A stretch of DNA of 64,000 nt from Desulfovibrio sp. Lineage in GTDB: Bacteria; Desulfobacterota; Desulfovibrionia; Desulfovibrionales; Desulfovibrionaceae. Positions 36,583 through 45,227 of this stretch are shown here, one piece after another. The stretch covers positions 186,001 through 250,000 of the forward strand of contig JACQYS010000022.1 of assembly GCA_016208105.1 (NCBI GenBank), in the 5' to 3' direction. The translations under genes and the position numbers were made by a program. The notes beneath the pieces were generated by a model, which worked only from the letters and a program-made list of their open reading frames with translations, was not told where the DNA came from and did not search any database. The number at the start of each line of letters is the position of its first letter. Position 1 is the first letter of the stretch.

Positions 36583-37230
36583 ATGAGCAAAGAGGACCTC
36601 ATTTTAGAAAAACTCGGCAAGATAGAAGCCGAGCTGGCTGTCGCGAGGGAAGCCAGAGAGCCCATGGACGACCTGATCCGGGATCTGAACCCGATCATGA
36701 AGCAGGCTCTCTACGCCCTCATCAAGGAATTCAAGGACGTGGAGGACAGCTTCCAGCTGGAAGACCTCCTGCCTCTCGTCAAGAAGATCCTTGTGAACGT
36801 CAAAAACATCACCTGGGCTCTCGAAGCCCTCGAGACCATCATCGACATGTGGCACACCATGGAGCCGATGATGAAGTCCGCCCTGCACAACACCGTGCGC
36901 TACCTGGGAACCCTGGAGCAGAAGGGCGTGTTCAGGACCTACGAGGCAATGCTCGAAGTTCGCGGCAAAATCGCCCAGCACTACGGCCCCGAAGACATCG
37001 AGGCCATGGGCGACAGCTTCGTGGTTCTCATTGGCCTGCTCAAGAAGATGAGCGACCCCAAGATGCTCGAGCTCTTGGAAAAGCTCACGGACATGCCCGC
37101 CAACATGGAATTGGCCAACGCCAAGCCTGTGGGAATGTTCGGTGTGGTGGGCGCCCTGTCCAACCCCGAGGTGAAGGACGGCATCGGCGTGGCCATGGAA
37201 ATGGTCAAGGCCCTGGGCAAGCTGAAATAA
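36583..37230 (+). CDS. DUF1641 protein, partner of the SQR-like enzyme
   Basis: The start is ATG 36583, 8 nt behind AGGAG; a GTG at 36577 is in frame but poorly placed. The 215-residue product is almost all alpha-helical. It has an N-terminal coiled-coil-like part (EDLILEKLGKIEAELAVARE) and the DUF1641 signature near the C-terminus (KPVGMFGVVGALSNPEVKDGIGVAM). DUF1641 genes commonly neighbour SQR-like or FdhD/formate dehydrogenase genes, but the function is unknown. It lies 11 bp after the flavoprotein stop and is surely co-transcribed. A regulatory or assembly role is only inferred. Confidence 0.82.
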   Translation: MSKEDLILEKLGKIEAELAVAREAREPMDDLIRDLNPIMKQALYALIKEFKDVEDSFQLEDLLPLVKKILVNVKNITWALEALETIIDMWHTMEPMMKSALHNTVRYLGTLEQKGVFRTYEAMLEVRGKIAQHYGPEDIEAMGDSFVVLIGLLKKMSDPKMLELLEKLTDMPANMELANAKPVGMFGVVGALSNPEVKDGIGVAMEMVKALGKLK

Positions 37231-37267
37231 CCAATAAAGCGGCCTAGCCGCAAACCGCGAGGTAACT

Positions 37268-37624
37268 ATGGCCAAGAAGATCCTCATAATCGACGACGAC
37301 CCCGAGATCATTTCGTATCTCAAGGACGTCTTTGAAGAGGCCGGCTATGAAACCGTGGGCGCCAAGAACGGCGTCGAGGGCCTGGAAATGGCCCAGGTCC
37401 ACAAACCCGATCTCATCACCCTGGACATGGACATGCCCGCCCGCGGCGGCACCCTGTTCTATGTGAAGCTTCGCCAGGAACCGCAGCTGGCCGAGATCCC
37501 GGTTATCGTGATCAGCGGCGTGGGCCCCCGCCCGCCGGTTCTGACCAAGAACGTCCCGGTGATCACCAAGCCCGTGGACGTTGAGAAGACCCTGAAGATG
37601 GTCAAGGAAATGATCGCCGGCTAG
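37268..37624 (+). CDS. Stand-alone CheY-like response-regulator receiver
   Basis: This 118-residue single receiver domain has the acidic pocket IDDD (Asp10, Asp11), phospho-acceptor Asp53 in LITLDMDMP, the switch Ser in VIVISGVG and Lys in VITKPVD. It has no output domain. It follows the DUF1641 gene by 37 bp and is closed by a terminator, so it belongs to the sqr-like operon. A likely role is phosphorelay or protein-protein control of the flavoprotein/DUF1641 pair or of the kinases just downstream. Confidence 0.88.
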   Translation: MAKKILIIDDDPEIISYLKDVFEEAGYETVGAKNGVEGLEMAQVHKPDLITLDMDMPARGGTLFYVKLRQEPQLAEIPVIVISGVGPRPPVLTKNVPVITKPVDVEKTLKMVKEMIAG

Positions 37625-37670
37625 TCGTCCGGAACTGACACCGGCTTGTTGTCCGGTGAGACGATATCGC

Positions 37671-37712
37671 AAAGGCGCGGGCTTTCCCTTACGGGGCCCG
37701 CGCCTTTGTCCT
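37671..37712 (+). terminator. Rho-independent terminator of the sqr-like operon
   Basis: AAAGGCGCGGGC (37671-37682) pairs perfectly with 37696-37707 across a 13-nt loop and ends in TTTGTCCTT. It lies 47 bp after the receiver gene. Confidence 0.85.
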
Positions 37713-37820
37713 TCTCGGGGATGGCTGGTGAGGACGTGTTGCCGCATGCTGTTTAGAAGGATACAGAGAAGAAAAATCTGAACGCGATTGCGGTCTTCAC
37801 GCGCTTTAAGGAGTGGCTTC

Positions 37821-39737
37821 ATGGGCGAGAAAGTGATGCTGGTCGACGACGAGGACGCCATCCGGGAAATCCTCGGGCTCTCCATCGCCGACCTGGGCTA
37901 TGATGTCCAGACAGCGGCCAACGGCGAGGAAGCCCTGGAGGCGCTCGAAGTTTTCGTTCCATCCATCGTGCTGACAGACATCAAGATGCCGGGCATGGAC
38001 GGCATCGAGCTCCTAAAGCGCATCAAGGAAATAAGTCCCGACATCGAAGTGATCATGATCTCCGGTCATGGAGACATGGACCTGGCCGTGAAGAGCCTTC
38101 AGTACGAAGCCCTGGATTTCATCACCAAGCCCATCCGCGACGAGCTTCTGATAAACGCGCTCAAGCGCGCCGCCGAAAAGATCGGCATGCGCCGCCAACT
38201 GCGCGAGCACACCCAGAACCTGGAGCGCATCGTCAAGGAGAAGTCCGCAAAGCTTGTGGAACTGGAGCGCCAGCTGGCCGTGGGCCAGGTGGTGGAGGGT
38301 CTTTCCACGGCCATGCGCTGCCTGGTGGAAACCTTCGACGAGGGCATGGGCTATTTCAACCAGCTGCCCTGCTTTATATCCATCCACAACCGCTATCTGG
38401 AAGTGGTGGCCGTGAACCAGCTCTATGAGGATCGCCTGGGCAACATGACTGGAAAAAATTCCTGGGAGGTCTATTCCCAGCGACAGGGCAGCGGCAACGC
38501 CTGCCCCGTGGCCAAGACCATCGAATCCGGTAAGGCCCAGCGCAGCCCGGAAATTCTCATGGGCAAGGACGGGAGCGAAGTCCCTGTCATTGTCCATACA
38601 GCGCCGATCATGAGCAACGACGGACAAGTCGAGATGGTCATCGAACTGTCCGTGGACGTTACGGAAGTGAACAGGCTCCAGGAGGAACTGCGGGCCACCC
38701 GCGAAAAGTTCCACCGGCTTTTCGATTCCGTGCCGTGCTACATCGAGGTGGTGGACCGCGAGCACAACATAGTGGAGGCCAACCGCCGCTTCCGGCAGGA
38801 TTTCGGCGAGTGCCGGGGCAGCAAGTGTTTCACTACGTTCACCCACCGTGAGGATCCCTGCCAGGAGTGCCCCATCTCGCTCACCTTCGAGGACGGGGAG
38901 TCCCACCAGTGGGAGACCGTGGTCACCACCAAGGACGGCTCGCAGCGTATCGTGCTCATCCAGACCGCTCCGGTGCATGACGACAAAGGCCAGATAGAGC
39001 AGGTGATGGAGATATCCACGGACATCACCCAGATCCGCCAGCTCCAGGACCACCTGGCCTCGCTTGGGCTCATGCTCGGCTCCATGTCCCACGGCGTGAA
39101 GGGCCTGCTCACCTCCTTGGACGGCGGAGTGTACAAGGTGGAGGCCGGATTCAAGCGTGACGACGCCGAACGCCTGCGCGACGGCTGGGCCATTGTGAAA
39201 GACAAGATCAGCCGCATCCGCCGGATGGTTCTGGACATTCTCTATTACGCCAAATCTCGTGAAACCGAGCTCGCGCAAGTGGACCTTGGCGCGTTCGCCA
39301 AGGACCTGGCCGCCATCATCGAACCCAAGGCGCAGCAGAGGAAGGTGGGGTTCAGGCTGGAGGCGGGCGAAGATCTCGGCGAGACCGGCCTGGACGAAAC
39401 CGCCATGTCCGCCGCTCTGGTGAACCTTCTGGAAAACGCCGTGGACGCCTGCGCCGAGGACGACACCAAGCCGGAACACCACGTGGTGTTCAAGGTGACG
39501 GCCGATGCCGACACGGTGCGCTTCGAGGTTGCCGACGACGGCATGGGAATGGACCAGGAAACCAGGGAGAAGATGTTCACCCTGTTCTTTTCTTCCAAGG
39601 GGTCGCGCGGCACTGGGCTGGGGCTTTTCATCTCCAACCAGGTCATCGAGCGCCACGGGGGCACCATAGACGTTCAGTCGGAACTGGGCACGGGGACGTC
39701 CATAATCGTCACCATGCCCCGTACCCGGGCTTCATGA
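37821..39737 (+). CDS. Receiver-PAS-PAS-histidine kinase hybrid (cytoplasmic)
   Basis: The start is ATG 37821 behind AAGGAG; the open frame 33 bp further upstream has no site. The 638-residue protein has an N-terminal receiver (Asp53 in VLTDIKMPGMDG) and a short coiled coil (LREHTQNLERIVKEKSAKLV). Two PAS domains follow, about 165-290 and 300-415. The second contains a Cys cluster, KCFTTFTHREDPCQECP. The HisKA-like region has His424 (GSMSHGVKGLL), and the HATPase has N (LLENAVDAC), DDGMGMD and GSRGTGLGLFIS boxes. It has no membrane segment. It may receive phosphate from another kinase and pass it on. Confidence 0.88.
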   Translation: MGEKVMLVDDEDAIREILGLSIADLGYDVQTAANGEEALEALEVFVPSIVLTDIKMPGMDGIELLKRIKEISPDIEVIMISGHGDMDLAVKSLQYEALDFITKPIRDELLINALKRAAEKIGMRRQLREHTQNLERIVKEKSAKLVELERQLAVGQVVEGLSTAMRCLVETFDEGMGYFNQLPCFISIHNRYLEVVAVNQLYEDRLGNMTGKNSWEVYSQRQGSGNACPVAKTIESGKAQRSPEILMGKDGSEVPVIVHTAPIMSNDGQVEMVIELSVDVTEVNRLQEELRATREKFHRLFDSVPCYIEVVDREHNIVEANRRFRQDFGECRGSKCFTTFTHREDPCQECPISLTFEDGESHQWETVVTTKDGSQRIVLIQTAPVHDDKGQIEQVMEISTDITQIRQLQDHLASLGLMLGSMSHGVKGLLTSLDGGVYKVEAGFKRDDAERLRDGWAIVKDKISRIRRMVLDILYYAKSRETELAQVDLGAFAKDLAAIIEPKAQQRKVGFRLEAGEDLGETGLDETAMSAALVNLLENAVDACAEDDTKPEHHVVFKVTADADTVRFEVADDGMGMDQETREKMFTLFFSSKGSRGTGLGLFISNQVIERHGGTIDVQSELGTGTSIIVTMPRTRAS

Positions 39738-39753
39738 GGCAGGGAGAAGGCGG

Positions 39754-42048
39754 ATGAAAGGGCTTCTCGAATCGTTTCGCAGCAGGCTGGTCTTAAAGAT
39801 CACCTTTCCCATCGCCTTCATTTTGTTCGCGAGCATCTTTCTGTGGTCCTTCTATCACGTGCAGTACCAGAAGGAGGCCACGGTCGAGAACCTCATCATG
39901 GGCGCGGACCGCGTGGCCAGCACGGTGAAGCTGGGCCTGCACTACGCCATGATGCTCAACTCCCGCGAAGACATCCAGGCCATCGTCAACAACTACAGCA
40001 AGCTTCAGGAAATCCGCAACGTCCGCATCATCAACAAGGCCGGGGAGGTGATGTTCGCCACCTCGCCGGATCAGACCCGCGTGGTCATCACCCGCAGGGA
40101 CCCCTTGTGCCAGGCCTGCCACCAGGGCCTCGAAGCCAGGCTTCAGCCGAGCCTGACCGACGCCATCTACAAGGACTCCGAGGAGAACGGAGAACGGGTT
40201 CTCAGGCTTGTGACCCCGATCTTGAACGAACAGGGATGCTCGGACCCCTCGGGCTGCCACTTCCACAAGGCCGGGGAAAAAATACTGGGAGTTTTGGACC
40301 TGGCGTTTTCCCTGTCCGGCGCGGATGAACTCATAAGCGAGAGCAGGCAGCACACGCTCTACCTGGCATTCATCCAGTTCATCGTCACCTTCGCCACCCT
40401 GGCCGTGCTGTTCCTGGCTCTGGTGAAGCGGCCGATCAACTCCATAATACACGACGCCAGGCTCATCGCCCAGGGCAAGGCCCTCAAACGCCAGAGCGTG
40501 AAAAGCGACGACGAGATCGGCCAGCTGGCCGAGGCCATCTACCAGATGGGCTCGGACCTCATGGCCAAGAACAACCAGCTCTCGCTGCAGAAGAATCTCT
40601 ACCAGGACCTGTTCGAGGGAGTGCCGTGCGTTATCACGGTGCAGGACCGCGATTTCAGGCTCCTGCGCTTCAACAAGACCTTCGAGGAACGCTTCAACGC
40701 GCGTCTCGGGGAATTCTGCTTCAAGGCCTACAAGGGCCGCGACTCCAAGTGTCCGGACTGCCCGGTGGAAAAAACCTTCAATACCGGCAGGTTCCAGACC
40801 ACCGAGGAGTCCGGCTGCTATCGGGACGGCTCCATGGCGCACTGGATAGTGAACACGGCCCCCATCTATGATTCCGAGGGGAATCTGGTGGCGGCCATGG
40901 AGATGTGCCTGGACATCACCGAACGCAAGGATCTGGAGCGGGAGCTCAAGCGTTCGGAAAAGAAGTACATGGCCATCTTCAACAACATACCTAACGCCGT
41001 GTTCGTGCTCGACCAGGAAGACTTCACCATCCGCGACTGCAACATGAGCGCCGTTCACCTCTACGGCTGGACCAAGTCCGAACTGTCCAGGATGAGCTTT
41101 CTGGACCTGTTCGCGGATGTCGAGAAGGCGGCCTTCGTAAAGACGCTCAAGAAGAACAAGGATATCGACCAGGTCAAGCACATCACCAAGGACGGCCGGG
41201 AGTTCTTTGTCTCCATCAATTCCTCGCCGACCGAGTACAATAAGCGCAAGGTTTTCCTGGTGACCGTGGGCGACATCTCCAACCGCCTGGAAACGGAGCA
41301 GCAGCTCATTCAGGCCAGCAAGATGGCTACCCTGGGCGAGATGGCCACGGGCGTGGCCCATGAGATCAACCAGCCCCTGGCCGTCATCCAGACCAGCGTG
41401 GACCTCATAAAGCGCAGCCTCAGCCGCGGGGAGCTTCCGGCCGAGGCTTTGCTCAGGCGCGTCACCGAGTTGGTTGTTCAACAAGTGGAGCGAGCCACCA
41501 AGATCATCAGCCACATGCGCGAATTCGGCCGCAAATCCGACATCCAGCTGGATGAGGTGGCCTTAAACGACGTGCTCAAGCGATCCTTCGACTTTTTCAG
41601 CCAGCAGCTGGCGCTGAGAAGCATCGAGGTGGTCTGGGAACTCGATGAGAAGCTTCCTTTGGTCCGCTGCGAGTCAAACCGCATGGAGCAGGTGTTCATA
41701 AACTTCTTCATCAACGCCCGGGACGCCATCGAGGAGCGCGCCGCGAAACCGGACGGCAGGCAGGTGCCGAAACGCATCACCATAAAGACCATGCACAACA
41801 ACGAGTTCGTCACCGTACGCATATCGGACACCGGCACGGGCGTGCCCGAAGCCGCCATGATGCGTATTTTCGAGCCGTTTTTTACCACCAAGCAGGTGGG
41901 CAAGGGAACTGGGCTCGGGCTCTCCATCAGCTACGGCATCGTCAAGGAGTGCGGGGGGACCATAAACGTGGTGAACAACGAGGACGGCGGCGCGAGCTTC
42001 TACGTGCGCCTGCCCATCCCGGGGGAAAGACCTGGGGGCGGAGAGTAA
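39754..42048 (+). CDS. Membrane histidine kinase with periplasmic c-type haem motif
   Basis: The protein has 764 residues. TM1 (about 17-34) and TM2 (about 203-224) bracket a periplasmic domain of about 170 residues holding a CxxCH haem-c motif, Cys119-Cys122-His123, and a second C-x5-CH (Cys162, Cys168, His169). HAMP (about 225-275), two PAS domains (about 285-400 and 405-520; the first has DSKCPDCP), HisKA with His536 (GVAHEINQPLAV) and a complete HATPase follow. Periplasmic c-haem sensing domains are known, for example in the chemoreceptor DcrA of Desulfovibrio; here the output is a kinase. It likely senses redox state, O2 or NO. The ATG follows AGGGAGAAGG, 16 bp after the hybrid kinase stop. 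Confidence 0.88.
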   Translation: MKGLLESFRSRLVLKITFPIAFILFASIFLWSFYHVQYQKEATVENLIMGADRVASTVKLGLHYAMMLNSREDIQAIVNNYSKLQEIRNVRIINKAGEVMFATSPDQTRVVITRRDPLCQACHQGLEARLQPSLTDAIYKDSEENGERVLRLVTPILNEQGCSDPSGCHFHKAGEKILGVLDLAFSLSGADELISESRQHTLYLAFIQFIVTFATLAVLFLALVKRPINSIIHDARLIAQGKALKRQSVKSDDEIGQLAEAIYQMGSDLMAKNNQLSLQKNLYQDLFEGVPCVITVQDRDFRLLRFNKTFEERFNARLGEFCFKAYKGRDSKCPDCPVEKTFNTGRFQTTEESGCYRDGSMAHWIVNTAPIYDSEGNLVAAMEMCLDITERKDLERELKRSEKKYMAIFNNIPNAVFVLDQEDFTIRDCNMSAVHLYGWTKSELSRMSFLDLFADVEKAAFVKTLKKNKDIDQVKHITKDGREFFVSINSSPTEYNKRKVFLVTVGDISNRLETEQQLIQASKMATLGEMATGVAHEINQPLAVIQTSVDLIKRSLSRGELPAEALLRRVTELVVQQVERATKIISHMREFGRKSDIQLDEVALNDVLKRSFDFFSQQLALRSIEVVWELDEKLPLVRCESNRMEQVFINFFINARDAIEERAAKPDGRQVPKRITIKTMHNNEFVTVRISDTGTGVPEAAMMRIFEPFFTTKQVGKGTGLGLSISYGIVKECGGTINVVNNEDGGASFYVRLPIPGERPGGGE

Positions 42049-43455
42049 CTAGCCTGTTTTCTTGCGTTTCTTTGTCAGCAAACGCCTGTTCAGCGCCTGA
42101 CGCGTAATTCCAAGCATTTTGGCGGCCACGCTCTGGTTGCCGCCCGCCCGTTCCAGGGCTTCGTTAATCACCCGCTCCTCGGCCTGCTTGAGGGTCATCA
42201 CCCCGTGCTCCATCTCGCCAAGCACCGCAGGGAAAAGCTCCGGCCGGACGCTCCCGCGCACCGACCCCACCCAATCCTTGAAGGGCTCCATGGACAGGAC
42301 CGCCCCTTCGCTTAGGGCCACGGCGTTGAAAATCATGGCTTCGAGTTCGCGCACGTTGCCCGGGAACCTATGCCCGGCAAGAAGCGGCGCCAGTTGCGCA
42401 GGGGCCTGGGGCGTGGGTTTTCCCAGTCGGTCCGCCGCCTTCTCCAGGAAGTGTTCCGTTAGAAGCTCCAGGTCGTCCATGCGTTCGCGAAGGGCCGGGA
42501 TGGCCACATAGTGCGTGCGCAGCCGGAAGAAGAGGTCGCGCCGGAACGTGCCCTGTTCGATCATCTCTTCCAGGGCCTGGTTGGTGGCAACGATGATGCG
42601 CGCTTCCACGGGTTTTAAGGTGTCTGAACCCAGGGGGTAGTATTCGCGCTCCTGGATCAGGCGCAGGAGCTTGAGCTGGGAGGCCTTGGCCAGGTCGCCT
42701 ATCTCGTCCAGAAAGAGCGTGCCCCCGGTGGCCTCCTCGATGAGTCCGCGCCGGCCGATGTTCGCCCCGGTGAAGGCTCCTTTCTTGTGCCCGAAGAGCG
42801 TGTCCGAGAACATGGCGTCATCCAAACCCGCCACGTTCACGCCCACGAATTTTCCCGAGCGGCCGCTTTGGTCGTGGATGGCCCTGGCCACGAGCTCCTT
42901 GCCCACCCCGGTTTCGCCAGTGACCAAAACCGGTTCATCCGATCCGGCCACAGCCTGTACATAGGCCAGGAGGGATTTCATGCGGGCGTTGCCCGTGACG
43001 ATGCGAGCCAAGGCGTTCTCGCTGGGCTCTTGCTGTAATTGGCTGGGCGGATTCTCCGGGCGCGCGGCGGGGCTTGCCTCCAGGGCATGGCGCACCGCGG
43101 ACAAGAGGTGGGCCCGGTCCACGGGTTTGACCAGGTAATCCACCGATCCCGCCCGCATGCAGCGCACGGCCGTCTCAACTTCGTTGAAACCGGTGACGAT
43201 GATGACCGGAAGGCCCGGGTGCTCGTTCTTAATGTAGCTGAGCACCTCTTCCCCGCGCATCTGGGGCATGCACAGGTCGAGCATGACCAGGGACACCTGC
43301 TGGCGGCTCAGGATGTTCTTCACCTCGAGAGGATTCTGGCAGCGGATTGTGTTTGTCAGGCCGGAATAACGCAGGTTCAGGTCGTAGCTTTGCAGGGCCT
43401 GCTCTTCGTCGTCCACGAGAAGGATCGGGTGCTTGGGTATGAGTGCCGTGCCCAT
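42049..43455 (-). CDS. NtrC-family sigma-54-dependent response regulator
   Basis: This 468-residue protein starts at ATG 43455, 9 nt behind AGGAG; a TTG three codons upstream is less likely. The receiver has Asp60 in LVMLDLCMP. The AAA+ domain has Walker A GETGVGKE (180-187) and the sigma-54 contact loop GAFTGA (226-231). A Fis-type helix-turn-helix ends the protein (NQSVAAKMLGITRQALNRRL). It activates sigma-54 promoters after phosphorylation. Its stop touches that of the c-haem kinase gene (convergent, zero gap), and its own kinase lies directly upstream. The sigma-54 promoter at 35229 is the obvious candidate target. Confidence 0.92.
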   Translation of the reverse strand: MGTALIPKHPILLVDDEEQALQSYDLNLRYSGLTNTIRCQNPLEVKNILSRQQVSLVMLDLCMPQMRGEEVLSYIKNEHPGLPVIIVTGFNEVETAVRCMRAGSVDYLVKPVDRAHLLSAVRHALEASPAARPENPPSQLQQEPSENALARIVTGNARMKSLLAYVQAVAGSDEPVLVTGETGVGKELVARAIHDQSGRSGKFVGVNVAGLDDAMFSDTLFGHKKGAFTGANIGRRGLIEEATGGTLFLDEIGDLAKASQLKLLRLIQEREYYPLGSDTLKPVEARIIVATNQALEEMIEQGTFRRDLFFRLRTHYVAIPALRERMDDLELLTEHFLEKAADRLGKPTPQAPAQLAPLLAGHRFPGNVRELEAMIFNAVALSEGAVLSMEPFKDWVGSVRGSVRPELFPAVLGEMEHGVMTLKQAEERVINEALERAGGNQSVAAKMLGITRQALNRRLLTKKRKKTG

Positions 43456-43456
43456 G

Positions 43457-45007
43457 TCAGGCAATCTCCTGCATTATGGCGGGAAGAACCACGGTGGCGG
43501 TGGTCCCGGCGCCCCGGACGGATTCGATCAGGAGCTGGCCGCCGTGCTCCCGGGCGATGGAGAGCGAGATCGAGAGACCAAGTCCGGTTCCGCCTTGTTC
43601 GCGTTTGGTGGAGTAGAACGGTTCGGTGATCTTGGGCAGGTCCTCCGGGCGGATGCCCTCCCCCTGGTCCCGGACCACTATGCGAACGCTGGCCGAAGGT
43701 TCGTGGAAGAGAGTTTCAATTTCGATTCCCTGGTGCGGGCCGACCAAAGCGTGGCAGGAGTTCTGCACCAGATTGACCACGATCTGTTCCAGGCGCTGCC
43801 TGCGCCCCCGCACCAAAGGAAGGCCGTTGCCGTAGCGCACGGCGAACCGGGTGGTGTGCAGCCCGATGGTTTTGCTCATGAGAAGCACCGCGGACTGCAC
43901 CACATCGTTGACCGGAAGCATCTCGAAACCGCTCTCCGCGTCCTGGCGGGAAAAGTTCTTGAGTTCTCGCACGAAATCCCGAATGCGCTCGGACCCCTCG
44001 ATGATGCCCGTGAGGAGCTGGGGCACGTGCCGGGAGATGTCCGAAACGGGAATCCCGCCCAGCATGCCGTCGTCCGTGTCCCTGGCGATGGTCTCCAGGC
44101 TTGGGGCCACTGTTCTCCAGAGGTCGAGCACCAGGGGGGCGTTCAACATGATGAAGTTGTTGGGGTTGCTGATCTCATGCGCCACCTCGGAAACCAGGGT
44201 GCCAAGCGAGACCAGCCTGTCGGCGTGAATGAACTGCGATTCCGTTACCTTCTGGCCGGTCACGTCGATGCCCGCCACCTGGTAGTCCTTGATGTGCCCG
44301 GTTTTGTAGAAAAAACCCTGTATGATCCAGCGCATCCAAACGGGAGGAGAATCAGGGTTCGCGCTCACTTCCTGGTGCTCCAACTCCGCCATGGGGTTCT
44401 CCGGGGTGATGGAGGACACGGCCTGGCTGAAGCGCTCGCGAAGGGCCGGTTCCAGAAGAAGAAGAAAATCCTCGCCGACCATTTCCGTCCGCGTTCTGCC
44501 AAAGGATCGGGCAATGGCCGTGTTGGCGTATGTCAGGCTCCAGTTGGGCAGGAAGCAGCAGATGAGGTCGGGGCGGGTTTCAACGATGGACTGGTAGAGG
44601 TTCTTGCGGTTCACCAGGCCTTCTATGGCCACCTTGTAGCGGGTCACGTCGTCAATTATGAGCCTTGCCCACCTTCCATGCCCCTCGAACTCCATATGGT
44701 CAACGCGCACGCGAACCCAGGCCAGGCTGCCGTCGGCCTTGGCTATGGGTTTTTCCATGTCGAACCAGATACCCTCGTTGGCCAGAAAATCCTCGATGCT
44801 GTCGTGGATGCCCACGCAAAAAACACTCAGGACGTCTGAAAACGTCATGAGCTCCAGGTCGCTCGCGGTGCATTCCGTCAAGGCGAAGAACTCGTCGTTG
44901 GCGTAGGCCACGTTCTGGTCCGGCCCGGCCAAAACCACGGCCGAAGGCAGTCCCGAGTATGAGGCCGCGAGTGCGTGCGTTTGGAGGCCTGGAAATTTGA
45001 CGTACAT
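43457..45007 (-). CDS. PAS-PAS histidine kinase paired with the NtrC-type regulator
   Basis: The chosen start is ATG 45007 (MYVKFPGLQTHALAA), giving 516 residues; a GTG at 45124 is also open and adds 39 residues without family support. It has two PAS domains (about 20-140 and 150-260), HisKA with His277 (LVSEVAHEISNPNNF) and a HATPase with NLVQNSCHAL, DQGEGI and GGTGLGLSIS. No membrane segment is apparent, so it is cytoplasmic. Its TGA is followed by the regulator ATG after one base, a classic coupled pair. Confidence 0.85.
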   Translation of the reverse strand: MYVKFPGLQTHALAASYSGLPSAVVLAGPDQNVAYANDEFFALTECTASDLELMTFSDVLSVFCVGIHDSIEDFLANEGIWFDMEKPIAKADGSLAWVRVRVDHMEFEGHGRWARLIIDDVTRYKVAIEGLVNRKNLYQSIVETRPDLICCFLPNWSLTYANTAIARSFGRTRTEMVGEDFLLLLEPALRERFSQAVSSITPENPMAELEHQEVSANPDSPPVWMRWIIQGFFYKTGHIKDYQVAGIDVTGQKVTESQFIHADRLVSLGTLVSEVAHEISNPNNFIMLNAPLVLDLWRTVAPSLETIARDTDDGMLGGIPVSDISRHVPQLLTGIIEGSERIRDFVRELKNFSRQDAESGFEMLPVNDVVQSAVLLMSKTIGLHTTRFAVRYGNGLPLVRGRRQRLEQIVVNLVQNSCHALVGPHQGIEIETLFHEPSASVRIVVRDQGEGIRPEDLPKITEPFYSTKREQGGTGLGLSISLSIAREHGGQLLIESVRGAGTTATVVLPAIMQEIA

Positions 45008-45227
45008 GGCCGGGCCCGTTCCTGGTCTGTATGGCTGCGATCCGACCCGGACAAGACCTTTCCGGGCGGGTATGTGGCTCGTATCTTCTACGAGTTTTCT
45101 TTGCAAGTCGTCGTTAAAAAACACAATCGAATGGCACTCCTGCTGTGGATGCCTTGCAAAGCGGAACTTTATTCCATACGACAGTTTCTACCAGCACTCC
45201 CCGCAAACAAAGCCCAGGAGCTTCCGC

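Noticed and set aside
37735-37760. Sigma-54 promoter before the receiver-kinase hybrid
   Set aside because: A GG/GC pair has the right spacing but the surrounding bases match poorly.
43433-44839. 468-codon plus-strand frame opposite the PAS kinase
   Set aside because: Antisense shadow; the kinase on the minus strand has complete motifs.
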